Positions 8,450-16,040 of a stretch of DNA of 64,000 bases are shown here, piece by piece. Origin of the DNA: Palsa-1392 sp036490335. GTDB lineage: Bacteria; Verrucomicrobiota; Verrucomicrobiia; Chthoniobacterales; UBA10450. The DNA is taken from contig DASXEB010000003.1 of NCBI GenBank assembly GCA_036490335.1, positions 1 to 64,000 of the forward strand, read 5' to 3'. The notes below the pieces were generated by a model. It made no database searches and was not told the DNA's origin. It worked only from the letters and a program-made list of their open reading frames with translations. A program made the position numbers and the translations under genes. Positions within the stretch are counted from its first letter, which is position 1; each line of letters starts with the position of its first letter.

Positions 8450-9523
8450 CTAGAACTTTAGTTTCGCCAATCCCTTGGTACTTGGATTAAACCGCTCTAC
8501 TAACATATCGGAGACCGCCCTTAACGCGTGCCGGCCCTGCAAGCCCTTTAGATGAGAACGTAAAATGAATGCTTCGGGATCTAGATCCATTGCTTGTTGA
8601 ATTGTGACCATTTCAAAAGAACCCTTCGATTTACAGTAAAACACTAGCTTATTCTTGAAGAAATCGATCGCTCCAGAAAATCCCGCCGCAGTAAGGAAGA
8701 CGTTGTCCTTATCCGGCCACAGTCCGCCATACCAATCTCTCAGGACATCGAAGAAGTTTATGAGTGCCGACGTTTGCATTTCAAGTTCACCGACGCCGAC
8801 CTGTTCAAATATTCCCTTCTCTTCCACTAGAGGCTTTAGAGAAGTGACGACAGTCGACAAGTCTACACCGGTACTAGTTTTGCTCCCCTTCTTTCGGCTA
8901 ACGTCGACGTTCGGAAGCCTGACGAGATCCTTGAAGGGAGATGACTCTAGGTCATTTAGCTGAGACGCAATATCGCGGGCTCGGACGGCCGCCGGATCCA
9001 CAACGTGTGCGCTGGCCACATCGTAGAGGTCAAATACAAGACTTCTCTGGACCGGCTTCTGTTCTGTGTTAATCGAAAGAAAAATATCGGCACACTCGGT
9101 TGTTGTTAGATTCTGGTAAAAGGCGACCGGAATTTCCAATCTCCCAATTACCGCTTTCGCCTTAATCGCTGCTCGAATGCCTTCGACTCGGTGTTGCCCG
9201 TCGATAATTTGCGCCAGCCGGTCTCCAATAGGAACGGTGATTTTTCCTTTGGTAAAGCCTAACTTTTTCTTACTATCGACCCAGTTCAGAATGATGCAGT
9301 TGGGATAGTCTCCCCCCTTCACAGTGAAGTCCTTAATACTGTCAATTCGCCGTGGATTTAGAATCCGTTGAACCGCGCCTTCCTCAGCGTCGCGGTTACG
9401 CACTGACGCATAGCTAATCTGAACCAAGTCACGGGCGTTTAACATTGTGAGAAAGAACGTCCTTTGGTTTTGCGAGACCACGACAACCGGTTGCTTGCGA
9501 ACTTTCAGCTTACGTATTTTCAT
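8450..9523 (-). CDS. DGQHR-domain protein (DndB-like)
   Basis: 357 residues with the diagnostic IIDGQHRVEGIRAA at about 106-119. This is the signature of the ParB/sulfiredoxin-related DGQHR domain found in DndB, the regulator of phosphorothioate DNA modification, and in other defence-linked proteins. Other family-type features are a preceding short IPV/VPIGDRLAQ strand and the following VAFYQNLTTTECADIFLSIN. The dnd modification genes (dndA, C, D, E) are not next to it, so DndB itself is unlikely. It is the first gene of the operon, starting at ATG 9521-9523 only 7 bp after the decayed thiC on the same strand. Likely role: DNA-related sensing or regulation for the two genes downstream. Confidence 0.78.
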   Translation of the reverse strand: MKIRKLKVRKQPVVVVSQNQRTFFLTMLNARDLVQISYASVRNRDAEEGAVQRILNPRRIDSIKDFTVKGGDYPNCIILNWVDSKKKLGFTKGKITVPIGDRLAQIIDGQHRVEGIRAAIKAKAVIGRLEIPVAFYQNLTTTECADIFLSINTEQKPVQRSLVFDLYDVASAHVVDPAAVRARDIASQLNDLESSPFKDLVRLPNVDVSRKKGSKTSTGVDLSTVVTSLKPLVEEKGIFEQVGVGELEMQTSALINFFDVLRDWYGGLWPDKDNVFLTAAGFSGAIDFFKNKLVFYCKSKGSFEMVTIQQAMDLDPEAFILRSHLKGLQGRHALRAVSDMLVERFNPSTKGLAKLKF

Positions 9524-9529
9524 ATTAAC

Positions 9530-10305
9530 TCACTGGTGACCATAGCGACGTTCAGGCATTAGGCTTTTGAATTTATCGTGCTTCCCGCATCGTGAAACTC
9601 GCGGCTTTAGTTTCATTCCAGTTGTAAAGGCTTCTTCATCCGACAGCTTTTGTTCTCCGGCGTACTTCCTTACGTCTTCGGTAATCTTCATAGAACAAAA
9701 ATGCGGACCGCACATGCTGGAGAAGTCTGCGGTCTTAGCGCCTTCCTGCGGTAATGTCTCGTCGTGGTACTCGCGGGCGGTCTCCGGGTCTAACGAGAGG
9801 TTGAATTGGTCTTCCAATCTAAACTCGAACCTAGCCTTACTCACTGTGTTATCCCGATACTGCGCGCCCCTTTAGCCTGGTCAGCAGCATGCGCGGCTAG
9901 TTTATAGGTGATCACGCCGGTTTTGACGTCATCTTTGTTAGGTAAGCCTAAGTGTTCCTTCGGCGTGACGTAGCAGAGCATGGCGCACCCATACCAGCCG
10001 ATCATGGCCGCGCCGATGCCGCTGGTGACGTGGTCGTAGCCGGGGGCGATGTCGGTGGTGAGCGGGCCTAACGTGTAAAAGGGCGCTTCGTGGCACCATT
10101 CGATCTGCTTTTCCATGTTCTCTTTAATGAGATGCATGGGGCCGTGGCCGGGCCCTTCGTTCATGACTTGCACGCCTTTGGCCCAGGCACGGGTCGTTAG
10201 GTCGCCTTGCACTTTTAGTTCGGCAAACTGGGCCTCATCGTTGGCATCGGCGATTGAACCTGGTCGAAGGCCATCGCCAATACTGAAGCTGATTTTTCGG
10301 GGCAC
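9530..10305 (-). pseudogene. thiC: Decayed 3' part of phosphomethylpyrimidine synthase (ThiC)
   Basis: Two minus-strand frames together give the C-terminal part of ThiC, the radical-SAM enzyme making the thiamine pyrimidine HMP-P. Recognisable segments are FSIGDGLRPGSIADANDEAQ, HEAPFYTLGPLTTDIAPGYD, then MLCYVTPKEHLGLPNKDD in the upstream frame, and QFNLSLDPETAREYHDETLP in the downstream frame. The frames shift near 9845-9880, where the usual KGHPGAQYRDN becomes KG then AQYRDN with an out-of-frame deletion. The first 60 percent of the gene is absent; a TAA lies just upstream of the homology. The [4Fe-4S] motif CxxCxxxxC reads SSMCGPHFC, so one cluster ligand is lost. This is a dead gene, probably cut by the island insertion. 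Confidence 0.9.
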
Positions 10306-10515
10306 GACGTGGTTTTATTTTTTCAGCATGAGCGCGTCAACAGAAATTTTGCCCGCTCTTAACGCGCCGGTTGATTCACGATCGAAATGTCTCTATTCGT
10401 TAGGCAAACGTCTCACGGAGCCACTCGTTACTGGTTCGACTAGCGAGGGTCTTCTCACTTCAAGGAGACGGTTGCGGAGCGCTAACTAATCGTCGAACAA
10501 AGAATCACCCGAAAT

Positions 10516-11184
10516 ATGAACGCAGCAGTTGCCAAGCTGGAAGCGCAGGTGGACGCACTCGAGGAGCTGACACTAAGGGCTTTCAATCGATATTTATTTC
10601 TGGCGCCAATGCTGACGAGCGGCGAGCTGGCTAGCCGCATGAATGACGAGAGGAATGGTAATTTGTTCGTGCAGCTACGTGGCTGGTTATACTGGGGGCT
10701 CGTTCAGGAGCTCGCGAAAATTTGTCTGGACCGCGATGAGAAATCACCATGTATATCCTCGATAAGAAGCAACCTTGCCGACACTCCCGGCCTATTGAAT
10801 TTTCTCGAACAGAAATATACTAACAATATCCACGGAATCGGCTCTGTTGAGGAGTTGAGATGCGAGTTCCAGAGGGAGTATGGGAAGTTCGATACTAAGG
10901 CTCAGCAACTCCTAGAGTCGAATGTTGTCGGGGGATATAAGACTATTCGCGACAAGCTAATTTCTCATAATGAACTGCGAAAGCAGGGAGAACGTTATCA
11001 ATTTCACGACGTAGCAGAAGAGAATCTCAAATATGGCGATGAACGCCAAGTGCTGGAGACATTGAGAGAACTCGTCATCCTTTTGTTACTGCTAGTGAAA
11101 AACGCCGATACAAATTGGGATTCTTATCTCAATACTACTGAGAACCTCGTCCGGCGCTTTTGGCGAATCGAGGCTACATTTTAA
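10516..11184 (+). CDS. AbiU2-type HEPN domain protein
   Basis: 222 residues, mostly helical, starting at ATG 10516. The C-terminal half has VGGYKTIRDKLISHNELRK, in which R-D-K-L-I-S-H fits the HEPN R-x4-6-H active-site motif as it appears in the AbiU2 group linked to abortive infection. The early part (LRGWLYWGLVQELAKICLDR) fits the helix preceding it in that family. No partner toxin or antitoxin is adjacent. It stands alone between the thiC remnant and other island genes. Family assignment is moderately sure; RNase activity and phage defence are inferred from the family only. Confidence 0.65.
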   Translation: MNAAVAKLEAQVDALEELTLRAFNRYLFLAPMLTSGELASRMNDERNGNLFVQLRGWLYWGLVQELAKICLDRDEKSPCISSIRSNLADTPGLLNFLEQKYTNNIHGIGSVEELRCEFQREYGKFDTKAQQLLESNVVGGYKTIRDKLISHNELRKQGERYQFHDVAEENLKYGDERQVLETLRELVILLLLLVKNADTNWDSYLNTTENLVRRFWRIEATF

Positions 11185-11419
11185 GGGAATGGATAGAATA
11201 AACGCACCAAGCCTCACGACCACTGTTGCAATGCGAGCCACCATAACGAAGCACAGGGGAAAATTAGCGCCTCTATACGGCTGCCGAATCCAGTGCCATT
11301 CTAATACACTCGCATCGGATATTCTGCGATTACAACGCCAACAGCTTCGGTGCTGGCCGTTGGATATGAGCGGTCGATTTGGGGTCAGAGCGCAGTATCG
11401 ACACTCGAATGGCAGCAGC

Positions 11420-11671
11420 TCAATTCCTTTCGCAAATTTGGTGCAACTCGATTGAGCAAACCAAGCTGACTTCGGATTCGAGCTGATTCAGCTCTTTTTC
11501 GTATTGCTCACGTTCTTCGCTATCGAACAGACCGAGCAAGCGCTCGCGTCGCACATCGCTCACCTCGGAAAGGTCGAGCCGGCGCTCCAACGCCGCGCGC
11601 TCCGAAGTGAAAATCTCCGCTGCCGGGAAATCAGTGTGAGCCATGGCGAGGGTGTAGAGTTTTTGTTCCAT
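11420..11671 (-). CDS. Small acidic helical protein of unknown function
   Basis: 83 residues starting at ATG 11671 (MEQKLYTLAMAHTDFPAAEI), then a charged helical, possibly coiled-coil stretch with VRRERLLGLFDSEEREQYEK. Codon use looks coding, but no family is recognised and there is no convincing ribosome binding site. A second frame immediately upstream on the same strand (about 11672-11770, LDEIVANLLRADVERNR) also looks protein-like, so this may be the 3' piece of a larger frameshifted gene. It lies among mobile or broken genes, so it could be a remnant. Confidence 0.4.
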   Translation of the reverse strand: MEQKLYTLAMAHTDFPAAEIFTSERAALERRLDLSEVSDVRRERLLGLFDSEEREQYEKELNQLESEVSLVCSIELHQICERN

Positions 11672-11916
11672 AGGGATTCGTGGGTTAAGTTCGGGCGCCG
11701 ATTTCGTTCTACGTCCGCGCGCAAGAGATTAGCGACGATCTCGTCGAGGGTCAAGGCGCCTACTGGACGACAGGTCATCCTATTGAGTAAGGGTGCGGAA
11801 GGCGAAATGCGACACGGTGGCACCCATTTTTACTTGGAAAGCCCGGCCGTTGCTTCGCATCCGTTACGGCTAACTTCTAATTTCGACTTTGGCCTCGCCG
11901 CCTAACGACTAAGAAG

Positions 11917-12129
11917 CTATTTCTCGGCGGCGAGTTCGGCTTCGAGGGGATGATCTTTCGGGAATCGGCTGACCCCCAGAACGCTGAAGCCGATGACGCG
12001 ACCCTGCTCGTCCACGCGTTGCATGACCGCGTCGCTCTTCGTCTCGCGCATATGGCCCGGCGCGTCGGAAAACGTCACCTCCAGATAGTCCCCTTCCGGA
12101 TCGAACCACAGCTTTACTTTGTCGGCCAT
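11917..12129 (-). CDS. DUF2283 family protein, probable antitoxin
   Basis: 70 residues matching the small DUF2283 fold: LWFDPEGDYLEVTFSDAPGH at the start, then VMQRVDEQGRVIGFSVLGVS. DUF2283 genes often sit directly after RelE/DUF4258-like toxin genes, as here. The ATG at 12129 has GGAGAAATAAT just upstream, and the gene overlaps the preceding toxin-like gene by 16 nt, so coupled translation is likely. Antitoxin function is inferred from this arrangement. Confidence 0.72.
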   Translation of the reverse strand: MADKVKLWFDPEGDYLEVTFSDAPGHMRETKSDAVMQRVDEQGRVIGFSVLGVSRFPKDHPLEAELAAEK

Positions 12130-12425
12130 ATTATTTCTCCAGCTTTGAGCTTATCAGTTAGATATGCGGTAATCACAAACGCGTCGTCCTCCAGATACTT
12201 TACCACAACGCACAACCATTTGTCCCCGATTCGCGTCTGGGCGTAGAATTCATAAAACAATCGCACGTTCGTGTCGCTGCGGGAGACGCGGACTTCCGCG
12301 GGAGCTTGCAGCGTGCGGATGATCTCTTCGCGCATGTTCTGCATTTCCGGCCGGTCGAGGATGTGCGCGAGACGTTCATCGGTGAGGCGAACTTGTCGGT
12401 CGAAGCAATCGCGGACCGTCTTCAT
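12114..12425 (-). CDS. RelE/PBECR-like nuclease-fold protein, probable toxin
   Basis: 103 residues starting MKTVRDCFDRQVRLTDERLA, then HILDRPEMQNMREEIIRTLQ and a beta-rich core with VRVSRSDTNVRLFYEFY, KWLCVVVKYLEDDAFVITAY and GEIIWP. The R..R..H.L.RPEM and the VVVK...FV.TAY pattern is that of RelE/BECR-fold proteins found beside DUF2283 genes. The ATG at 12425 overlaps the stop of an hsdM stub by 4 nt (ATGA). With the downstream DUF2283 gene it forms a likely type II toxin-antitoxin pair. Toxicity is inferred, not shown. Confidence 0.62.
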   Translation of the reverse strand: MKTVRDCFDRQVRLTDERLAHILDRPEMQNMREEIIRTLQAPAEVRVSRSDTNVRLFYEFYAQTRIGDKWLCVVVKYLEDDAFVITAYLTDKLKAGEIIWPTK

Positions 12426-12568
12426 ATGCAAACGGGCGCGTTAGGGCCGGAATATTGTTGCGCGATGAGACCGGAGTGGGCGGCGCGGAGGTGATCGACA
12501 GTCTGCCAAAGGAGTTTCTCGAGCTTGTTATTGGTTGCGGCTTTTTCGGAGGGAGCGATCCATTGCAT
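12422..12568 (-). pseudogene. hsdM: N-terminal stub of a type I restriction methylase (HsdM)
   Basis: 48 codons starting at ATG 12568 read MQWIAPSEKAATNNKLEKLL then WQTVDHLRAAHSGLIAQQYS and stop at TGA 12422-12424. This is the typical first segment of many HsdM N6-adenine methylase subunits, where the next residues would be the VLGLIFLR helix. Homology ends abruptly there, so the rest of the gene is lost. The stub is fused by a 4-nt overlap to the RelE-like gene, so that toxin-antitoxin pair may have been inserted into, or joined to, a type I restriction locus. No hsdR or hsdS is visible. Confidence 0.6.
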
Positions 12569-12814
12569 GCGTCACCGGTTTTATTCCGCCGCTAAATAAT
12601 GTCGAGATGAAAATGCGGAGGATGGAAGTGGAGTGTCGCTGAGACAACAGATGCCATTCCGTCGTCTCCTCGCGATCGACTCCCGGGATTCACGTGTGCC
12701 TAACGAGTAAAAGATGCCGAAAGGTGGAAGGCGAAATGCGGAACGCGAGTCGTCAACGAGGAGGCTTGAGATCGCTCTAACGTCCACCCTTTCGCCCCAG
12801 CGTTTGGGAGATTT
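12569..12814. other. Gene-free stretch with an extended CGTTAGGC-type repeat
   Basis: No gene is supported. It contains a copy of the extended dispersed repeat at 12698-12713 (GCCTAACGAGTAAAAG, minus orientation), the same form seen between genes elsewhere in the window. The 21-bp array begins right after it. Confidence 0.5.
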
Positions 12815-13160
12815 GGCTCCTGTCACCTGTGTCTTGCCATGTGGCCGGATGATCTTGTCATGTGGCGCGTTGACCGGGCCATGTGTCAGGCTGGTTTCGT
12901 CATATGGCGCCATCCTTTCGCCACGTGGCGACGCGAGTCCGACATGTGGCGCCCTTACTTCGCCATGTGTCGGGACGGTTTTGACATATGGCAAAGGCAT
13001 CTTGACACATGGCGCCGTCCTTTTGCCATGTGGCGAAATGTTTCCGGCATGTGTCACACAGCTTCTGCCATCTGGCTGGATGCTCTTGCCACCTGTCATT
13101 ATGGTTCAGCCAAATGGCGGATTGGCTTTGCCATAAGGCGAGATGGCCCCGCCATGCGAG
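12815..13160. repeat. 21-bp-period degenerate array A, palindromic core GCCANNTGGC
   Basis: About 16 consecutive units, each 21 bp. Successive cores start at 12815, 12836, 12857 and so on to 12962, 12983, 13004 and 13151. The conserved half is (G)CCATGTGGCG with variants such as GTCATATGGC, GCCACGTGGC, GACACATGGC and GCCAAATGGC; the other half is variable and often ends in pyrimidines. The core is an approximate palindrome. Because 21 is a multiple of 3, several frames stay open across the array on both strands (heptad-like peptides), but nothing shows that any is translated. A period of 21 bp equals two helical turns, so the cores lie on one DNA face. The next gene starts about 200 bp downstream. 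Confidence 0.85.
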
Positions 13161-13357
13161 AAACTGTCGGTTCCTGGTGTGAGAGCCCCTGCGGAATTGG
13201 CGATGAGGCGGCGCGGAGAAGTTTCTCCTCCTTTGAAAATAGTTCCCGGGACGGCGCTTAATCTGCTCTAAACGGGTAGCAGCCGGGCAACTCTTGGAAT
13301 CGTTTGATCCAGGTTAAGGCCGGCTGTGCAGAGCAACAATAAAATCAGGAGACACAC

Positions 13358-13981
13358 ATGATTGTTAAACCTTCAGTTAGATACTTAATCAAGGCGTCCG
13401 ATGCGGACGTGATCGTCCGCGCCAGGGTCGGTTTGGCCGGGATCGGGAGGAACCCGGCTATCTTCATCCAGCCCAGTCCTACTTTAGCGGCGGTGCCACA
13501 GGCCTTGGAGGCTTTTATCGCGGCGCTACAAGAGTCGGCTCGCGGCGGGCCGGCCCAAACCGCGATCAAAAACGGCGAGCGAGCCAAGCTGGTGAGGTTG
13601 ATGCGTCTGCTCGCGGATTACGTTTGCGCGGTCGCGAATGGCGATATGGGCGTTCTGCTTTTGAGCGGTCTGCCGCATCAACAGCCAACGCGGAGCCGGA
13701 TTGGAGCTCTGCGCCGGCCGGCGGTGCCTCAAGTCAAGCACGGACCGAAGTCCGGTTCGCTCCTGGCCGCAACCGCGCCGGTCTATGGCGCCCGGAGTCA
13801 TAACTGGCGAGTGGCGCTGGCCTCGAATCCGATTGTCTATGTGCAAACCGCACAGACCCTCGGTGGCCGCGTTCAGTTCGGCGGCTTGATCGCCGGCGAA
13901 GTGTATAACGTGGAAGTGAGCGCGGTCGGCGCCGCGGGTGTGAGCGACTGGAGCGAAGCCGGCACGACCCGGATCCTGTAA
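13358..13981 (+). CDS. Fibronectin type III-like domain protein of unknown function
   Basis: 207 residues starting at ATG 13358 with AGGAG about 6 nt upstream. The N-terminal 120 residues are helical (AIKNGERAKLVRLMRLLADY then VCAVANGDMGVLLLSGL). The C-terminal 75 residues look like one Fn3 domain: SHNWRVALASNPIVYVQTAQ, then VQFGGLIAGEVYNVEVSAVG and GVSDWSEAG, the W/Y pattern of the Fn3 G strand. No signal peptide is seen. Similar short helical-plus-Fn3 proteins are known to me as hypothetical proteins without assigned role. It follows the 21-bp array A, in parallel with the gene after array B at 40.6 kb. Confidence 0.6.
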   Translation: MIVKPSVRYLIKASDADVIVRARVGLAGIGRNPAIFIQPSPTLAAVPQALEAFIAALQESARGGPAQTAIKNGERAKLVRLMRLLADYVCAVANGDMGVLLLSGLPHQQPTRSRIGALRRPAVPQVKHGPKSGSLLAATAPVYGARSHNWRVALASNPIVYVQTAQTLGGRVQFGGLIAGEVYNVEVSAVGAAGVSDWSEAGTTRIL

Positions 13982-14026
13982 AGGCCGAGCATAGCGATGA
14001 CCCCTCATCCGTTTTGTTCGGAAGGG

Positions 14027-14040
14027 CTTTACTCGTTAGG
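14027..14040 (+). repeat. Extended dispersed repeat CTTTACTCGTTAGG
   Basis: One of nine intergenic or 3'-end copies of the longer form (C)CTTTACTCGTTAGG. The others are at 12698-12713, 14708-14722, 16833-16847, 17763-17776, about 23132-23146, 40565-40578, 46612-46627 and 63834-63849. The shared octamer is the CGTTAGG(C) motif that also fills the coding regions. Confidence 0.8.
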
Positions 14041-14048
14041 GATTCATT

Positions 14049-14191
14049 GAATCAGGAAAGCAGGAAAATAGGAAAAGAGGCGATCTAAACTTAAGTCAGC
14101 CTTGGATTCCTCCTGGCTTCCTGGCCGGAGAGCCCACCCTTATCTGCGGTTTCGTTGCGGCCAATTTAATTCTTTCCTGCTTTCCTGATTC
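14049..14191. repeat. Dispersed repeat with 19-bp terminal inverted repeats
   Basis: GAATCAGGAAAGCAGGAAA at 14049-14067 is the exact reverse complement of 14173-14191, about 105 bp apart. Inside lie GTCAGCCTTGGATTCCTCCT and GGCTTCCTGG. A second copy of the left half is at 16041-16125 and a partial one at 14889-14920, so this is a dispersed, possibly mobile or foldback, element rather than a local terminator. Confidence 0.75.
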
Positions 14192-14206
14192 GCAATCTGC
14201 CTGGAG

Positions 14207-14575
14207 CTAGGACGCGGCGGCAGAGCGCTCGTCGAACACGAACCATTGCGGGTTCAGATGGGCGAGCGGTTCCTTCAGCTTCTCCAGTTCAGCCGCGGGG
14301 CCATGGACTTCGATCCGGGTCAGATCCGCGATCTTCATCGCTTCGGCAAGGAGCGCGCCGACATTCTCCAGATGCGCGAGCAAGGCCTCGGCCCCGTCAT
14401 AGCCTTCCCGGCAGAAGATCTCCTCCCCGTTGATCGTGAAATCGTAGAAGAGGTTCTTCTCCTCCGTCGTCGTCCTTTTGCCGAAGGCGGGCAGGCCGGC
14501 TTTGAAAGCTTCCAGCTTGCCCGGATGCGCTTTGAAGTAGGGATGCAGACTAACGAACTTCGATGGCAGTCTCAT
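14207..14575 (-). CDS. Antibiotic biosynthesis monooxygenase (ABM)-like protein
   Basis: 122 residues from ATG 14575 (an in-frame ATG at 14596 adds 7). A ferredoxin-like ABM/quinol-monooxygenase fold is suggested by KFVSLHPYFKAHPGKLEAFK at the start, EEKNLFYDFTINGEEIFCRE in the middle and HLENVGALLAEAMKIADLTR before the last strand. Such small dimeric proteins oxidise quinols or aromatic substrates, or act as dabb-type enzymes; the substrate here is unknown. It stands alone between repeat-rich intergenic regions. Neither start has a strong ribosome binding site. Confidence 0.68.
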   Translation of the reverse strand: MRLPSKFVSLHPYFKAHPGKLEAFKAGLPAFGKRTTTEEKNLFYDFTINGEEIFCREGYDGAEALLAHLENVGALLAEAMKIADLTRIEVHGPAAELEKLKEPLAHLNPQWFVFDERSAAAS

Positions 14576-14888
14576 ATCGGGCCAGTGTAGGATCATTCGC
14601 GGGCGTGTCGAGCGCTTCGGCCAAGACGGCCGCGCGTGTCGCGGATGACAGACTTCGAAAAACGGTGCCGTCCGCGTAATCCGGGGTTAAAGGATCTTCG
14701 TAGGCGGCCTTTACTCGTTAGGTGGAAGTTGCGAACCGAAACAGGAGAAGAGAAATCAAATTAAGAGCCAGGAGCAACGGATGCACGGATGCGAAGCAAC
14801 GGCCAGGACATTTAAACCAGCCGTAACGCAGCTTGGGCAGCAAGCGAGGCCGGGCTTTGCAAAGGTCGGGCCAGTTTCGGATTTTTTC

Positions 14889-14920
14889 TGGTTTTCTGGC
14901 TTTCAAATTTATCCTGTTCG
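14889..14920 (+). repeat. Partial copy of the GAATCAGGAAAG dispersed repeat family
   Basis: TTCTGGTTTTCTGGCTTTCA followed by AATTTATCC matches the end of the copy at 16094-16121 (TTCTGGTTTTCTGGCTTCCA then AATTCATCC) at nearly every base. It lies about 40 bp upstream of rsmH. Confidence 0.65.
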
Positions 14921-14960
14921 CCCGTCCCGGCGCGTTGGCTAAATTGCGCGAGACTTAGTC

Positions 14961-16004
14961 ATGCCAGACGATCCCGAGCCTGAATCGTTGCCGGAGCGGC
15001 CGCCACGACGGGTGCGTTATCGCGGGAAGAATCCGCGGCGGTTCGAGGAGAGATACAAGGAGCATCAGCCGGGGCAATACGCGGAGACGGTCGCGAAAGT
15101 GCTCGCGTCGGGAAAGACGCCGGCCGGGTCGCATCGGCCGATCATGGTCGCGGAGGTGATCGAGATTCTCGCGCCGAAGCCGGGCGAGACGGCGATCGAT
15201 TGCACGCTTGGCTACGGCGGACATGCGGTCGAGATTCTGCCGCTGCTTCAACCGGGCGGGCGCCTGCTCGGGCTCGATGCCGACCCGATCGAGCTGCCGA
15301 AAACGGTTGCGCGTCTGCGCGCGCTTGGGTTCGATAAGACGGTCTTGAGCGCGCAGCGGAGCAACTTTGCCGGGTTGCCGCAGGTCCTCGCGCAGGCTGG
15401 AATCGAGGGCGCCGATCTCATCCTCGCCGATCTCGGCGTTTCCTCGATGCAGCTCGACGATCCGGCGCGCGGCTTTTCCTTCAAGCAGGATGGGCCGCTC
15501 GACCTGCGGATGAATCCGTCGCGCGGCTTGCCTGCTTCCGCGCTTCTGCAAAAATTGAGCGCGGAAAAGCTCGCTCGCCTCCTCTTCGAGAACGCGGACG
15601 AATCCGATCCGCGATTGGCGGCGGCGCTGGCGGGGAAAAGTTTTTCGAGCACCCGGGCACTCGCCGCTGCCGTTCGCGACGCGCTACCGAGGCGAAAGGA
15701 CGAGGAGGTCGATCTTTCCGTCCGCCGGGTTTTTCAGGCGTTACGGATCGCGGTCAACGACGAGTTCTCCGCGCTCGAGACCTTCCTGCGCAATCTTCCG
15801 TCGTGCCTTCGCGCCCGCGGGAGAGTCGCGGTCCTGACCTTTCACTCCGGCGAAGATCGGCGGGTCAAGAAGGCTTTCGAAGCTGGCTTCGGCGCGGGCG
15901 ACTACACGGAGATCGCGCGCGAGATCGTCCGTCCCGGCGCGGAGGAACGACGCGCCAACCCACGGGCCTCCTCCGCGAAGCTGCGCTGGGCCCGCCGCGC
16001 CTGA
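14961..16004 (+). CDS. rsmH: 16S rRNA (cytosine-1402-N4)-methyltransferase RsmH
   Basis: 347 residues. SAM-dependent RsmH/MraW methylates N4 of C1402 in the 16S rRNA P site. Diagnostic stretches are HRPIMVAEVIEILAPKPGET, IDCTLGYGGHAVEILPLL (SAM loop), LLGLDADP, ADLILADLGVSSMQLDDPAR, GFSFKQDGPLDLRMN, RVFQALRIAVNDEF and LTFHSGEDRRVKK. A basic N-terminal extension of about 55 residues (RRVRYRGKNPRRFEERY) precedes the usual start. In most bacteria the gene opens the dcw cell-division cluster; here no mraZ, ftsL or ftsI follows, so it is a detached copy. Whether another rsmH exists elsewhere cannot be seen. Confidence 0.9.
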   Translation: MPDDPEPESLPERPPRRVRYRGKNPRRFEERYKEHQPGQYAETVAKVLASGKTPAGSHRPIMVAEVIEILAPKPGETAIDCTLGYGGHAVEILPLLQPGGRLLGLDADPIELPKTVARLRALGFDKTVLSAQRSNFAGLPQVLAQAGIEGADLILADLGVSSMQLDDPARGFSFKQDGPLDLRMNPSRGLPASALLQKLSAEKLARLLFENADESDPRLAAALAGKSFSSTRALAAAVRDALPRRKDEEVDLSVRRVFQALRIAVNDEFSALETFLRNLPSCLRARGRVAVLTFHSGEDRRVKKAFEAGFGAGDYTEIAREIVRPGAEERRANPRASSAKLRWARRA

Positions 16005-16040
16005 TTAGCGCGCCTGTCCTTCATTCGTTAGGCAGATTAC

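Noticed and set aside
10300..10515. TPP riboswitch for the thiC remnant
   Set aside because: The 5' part of thiC is absent, and no THI-box sequence such as CTGAGA or ACCTGATC was found on the minus strand upstream.
11189..11455. Small plus-strand frame after the AbiU2-like gene
   Set aside because: Composition unlike a protein and no ribosome binding site.
12815..13160. The two 21-bp-period arrays as CRISPR arrays
   Set aside because: The repeat is too short and degenerate, there is no spacer-length unique segment, and no cas gene is present.
12714..13261. Protein-coding frames across array A and array B (both strands)
   Set aside because: All frames are open only because the period is 21; residues follow the repeat, no ribosome binding site or family is seen.
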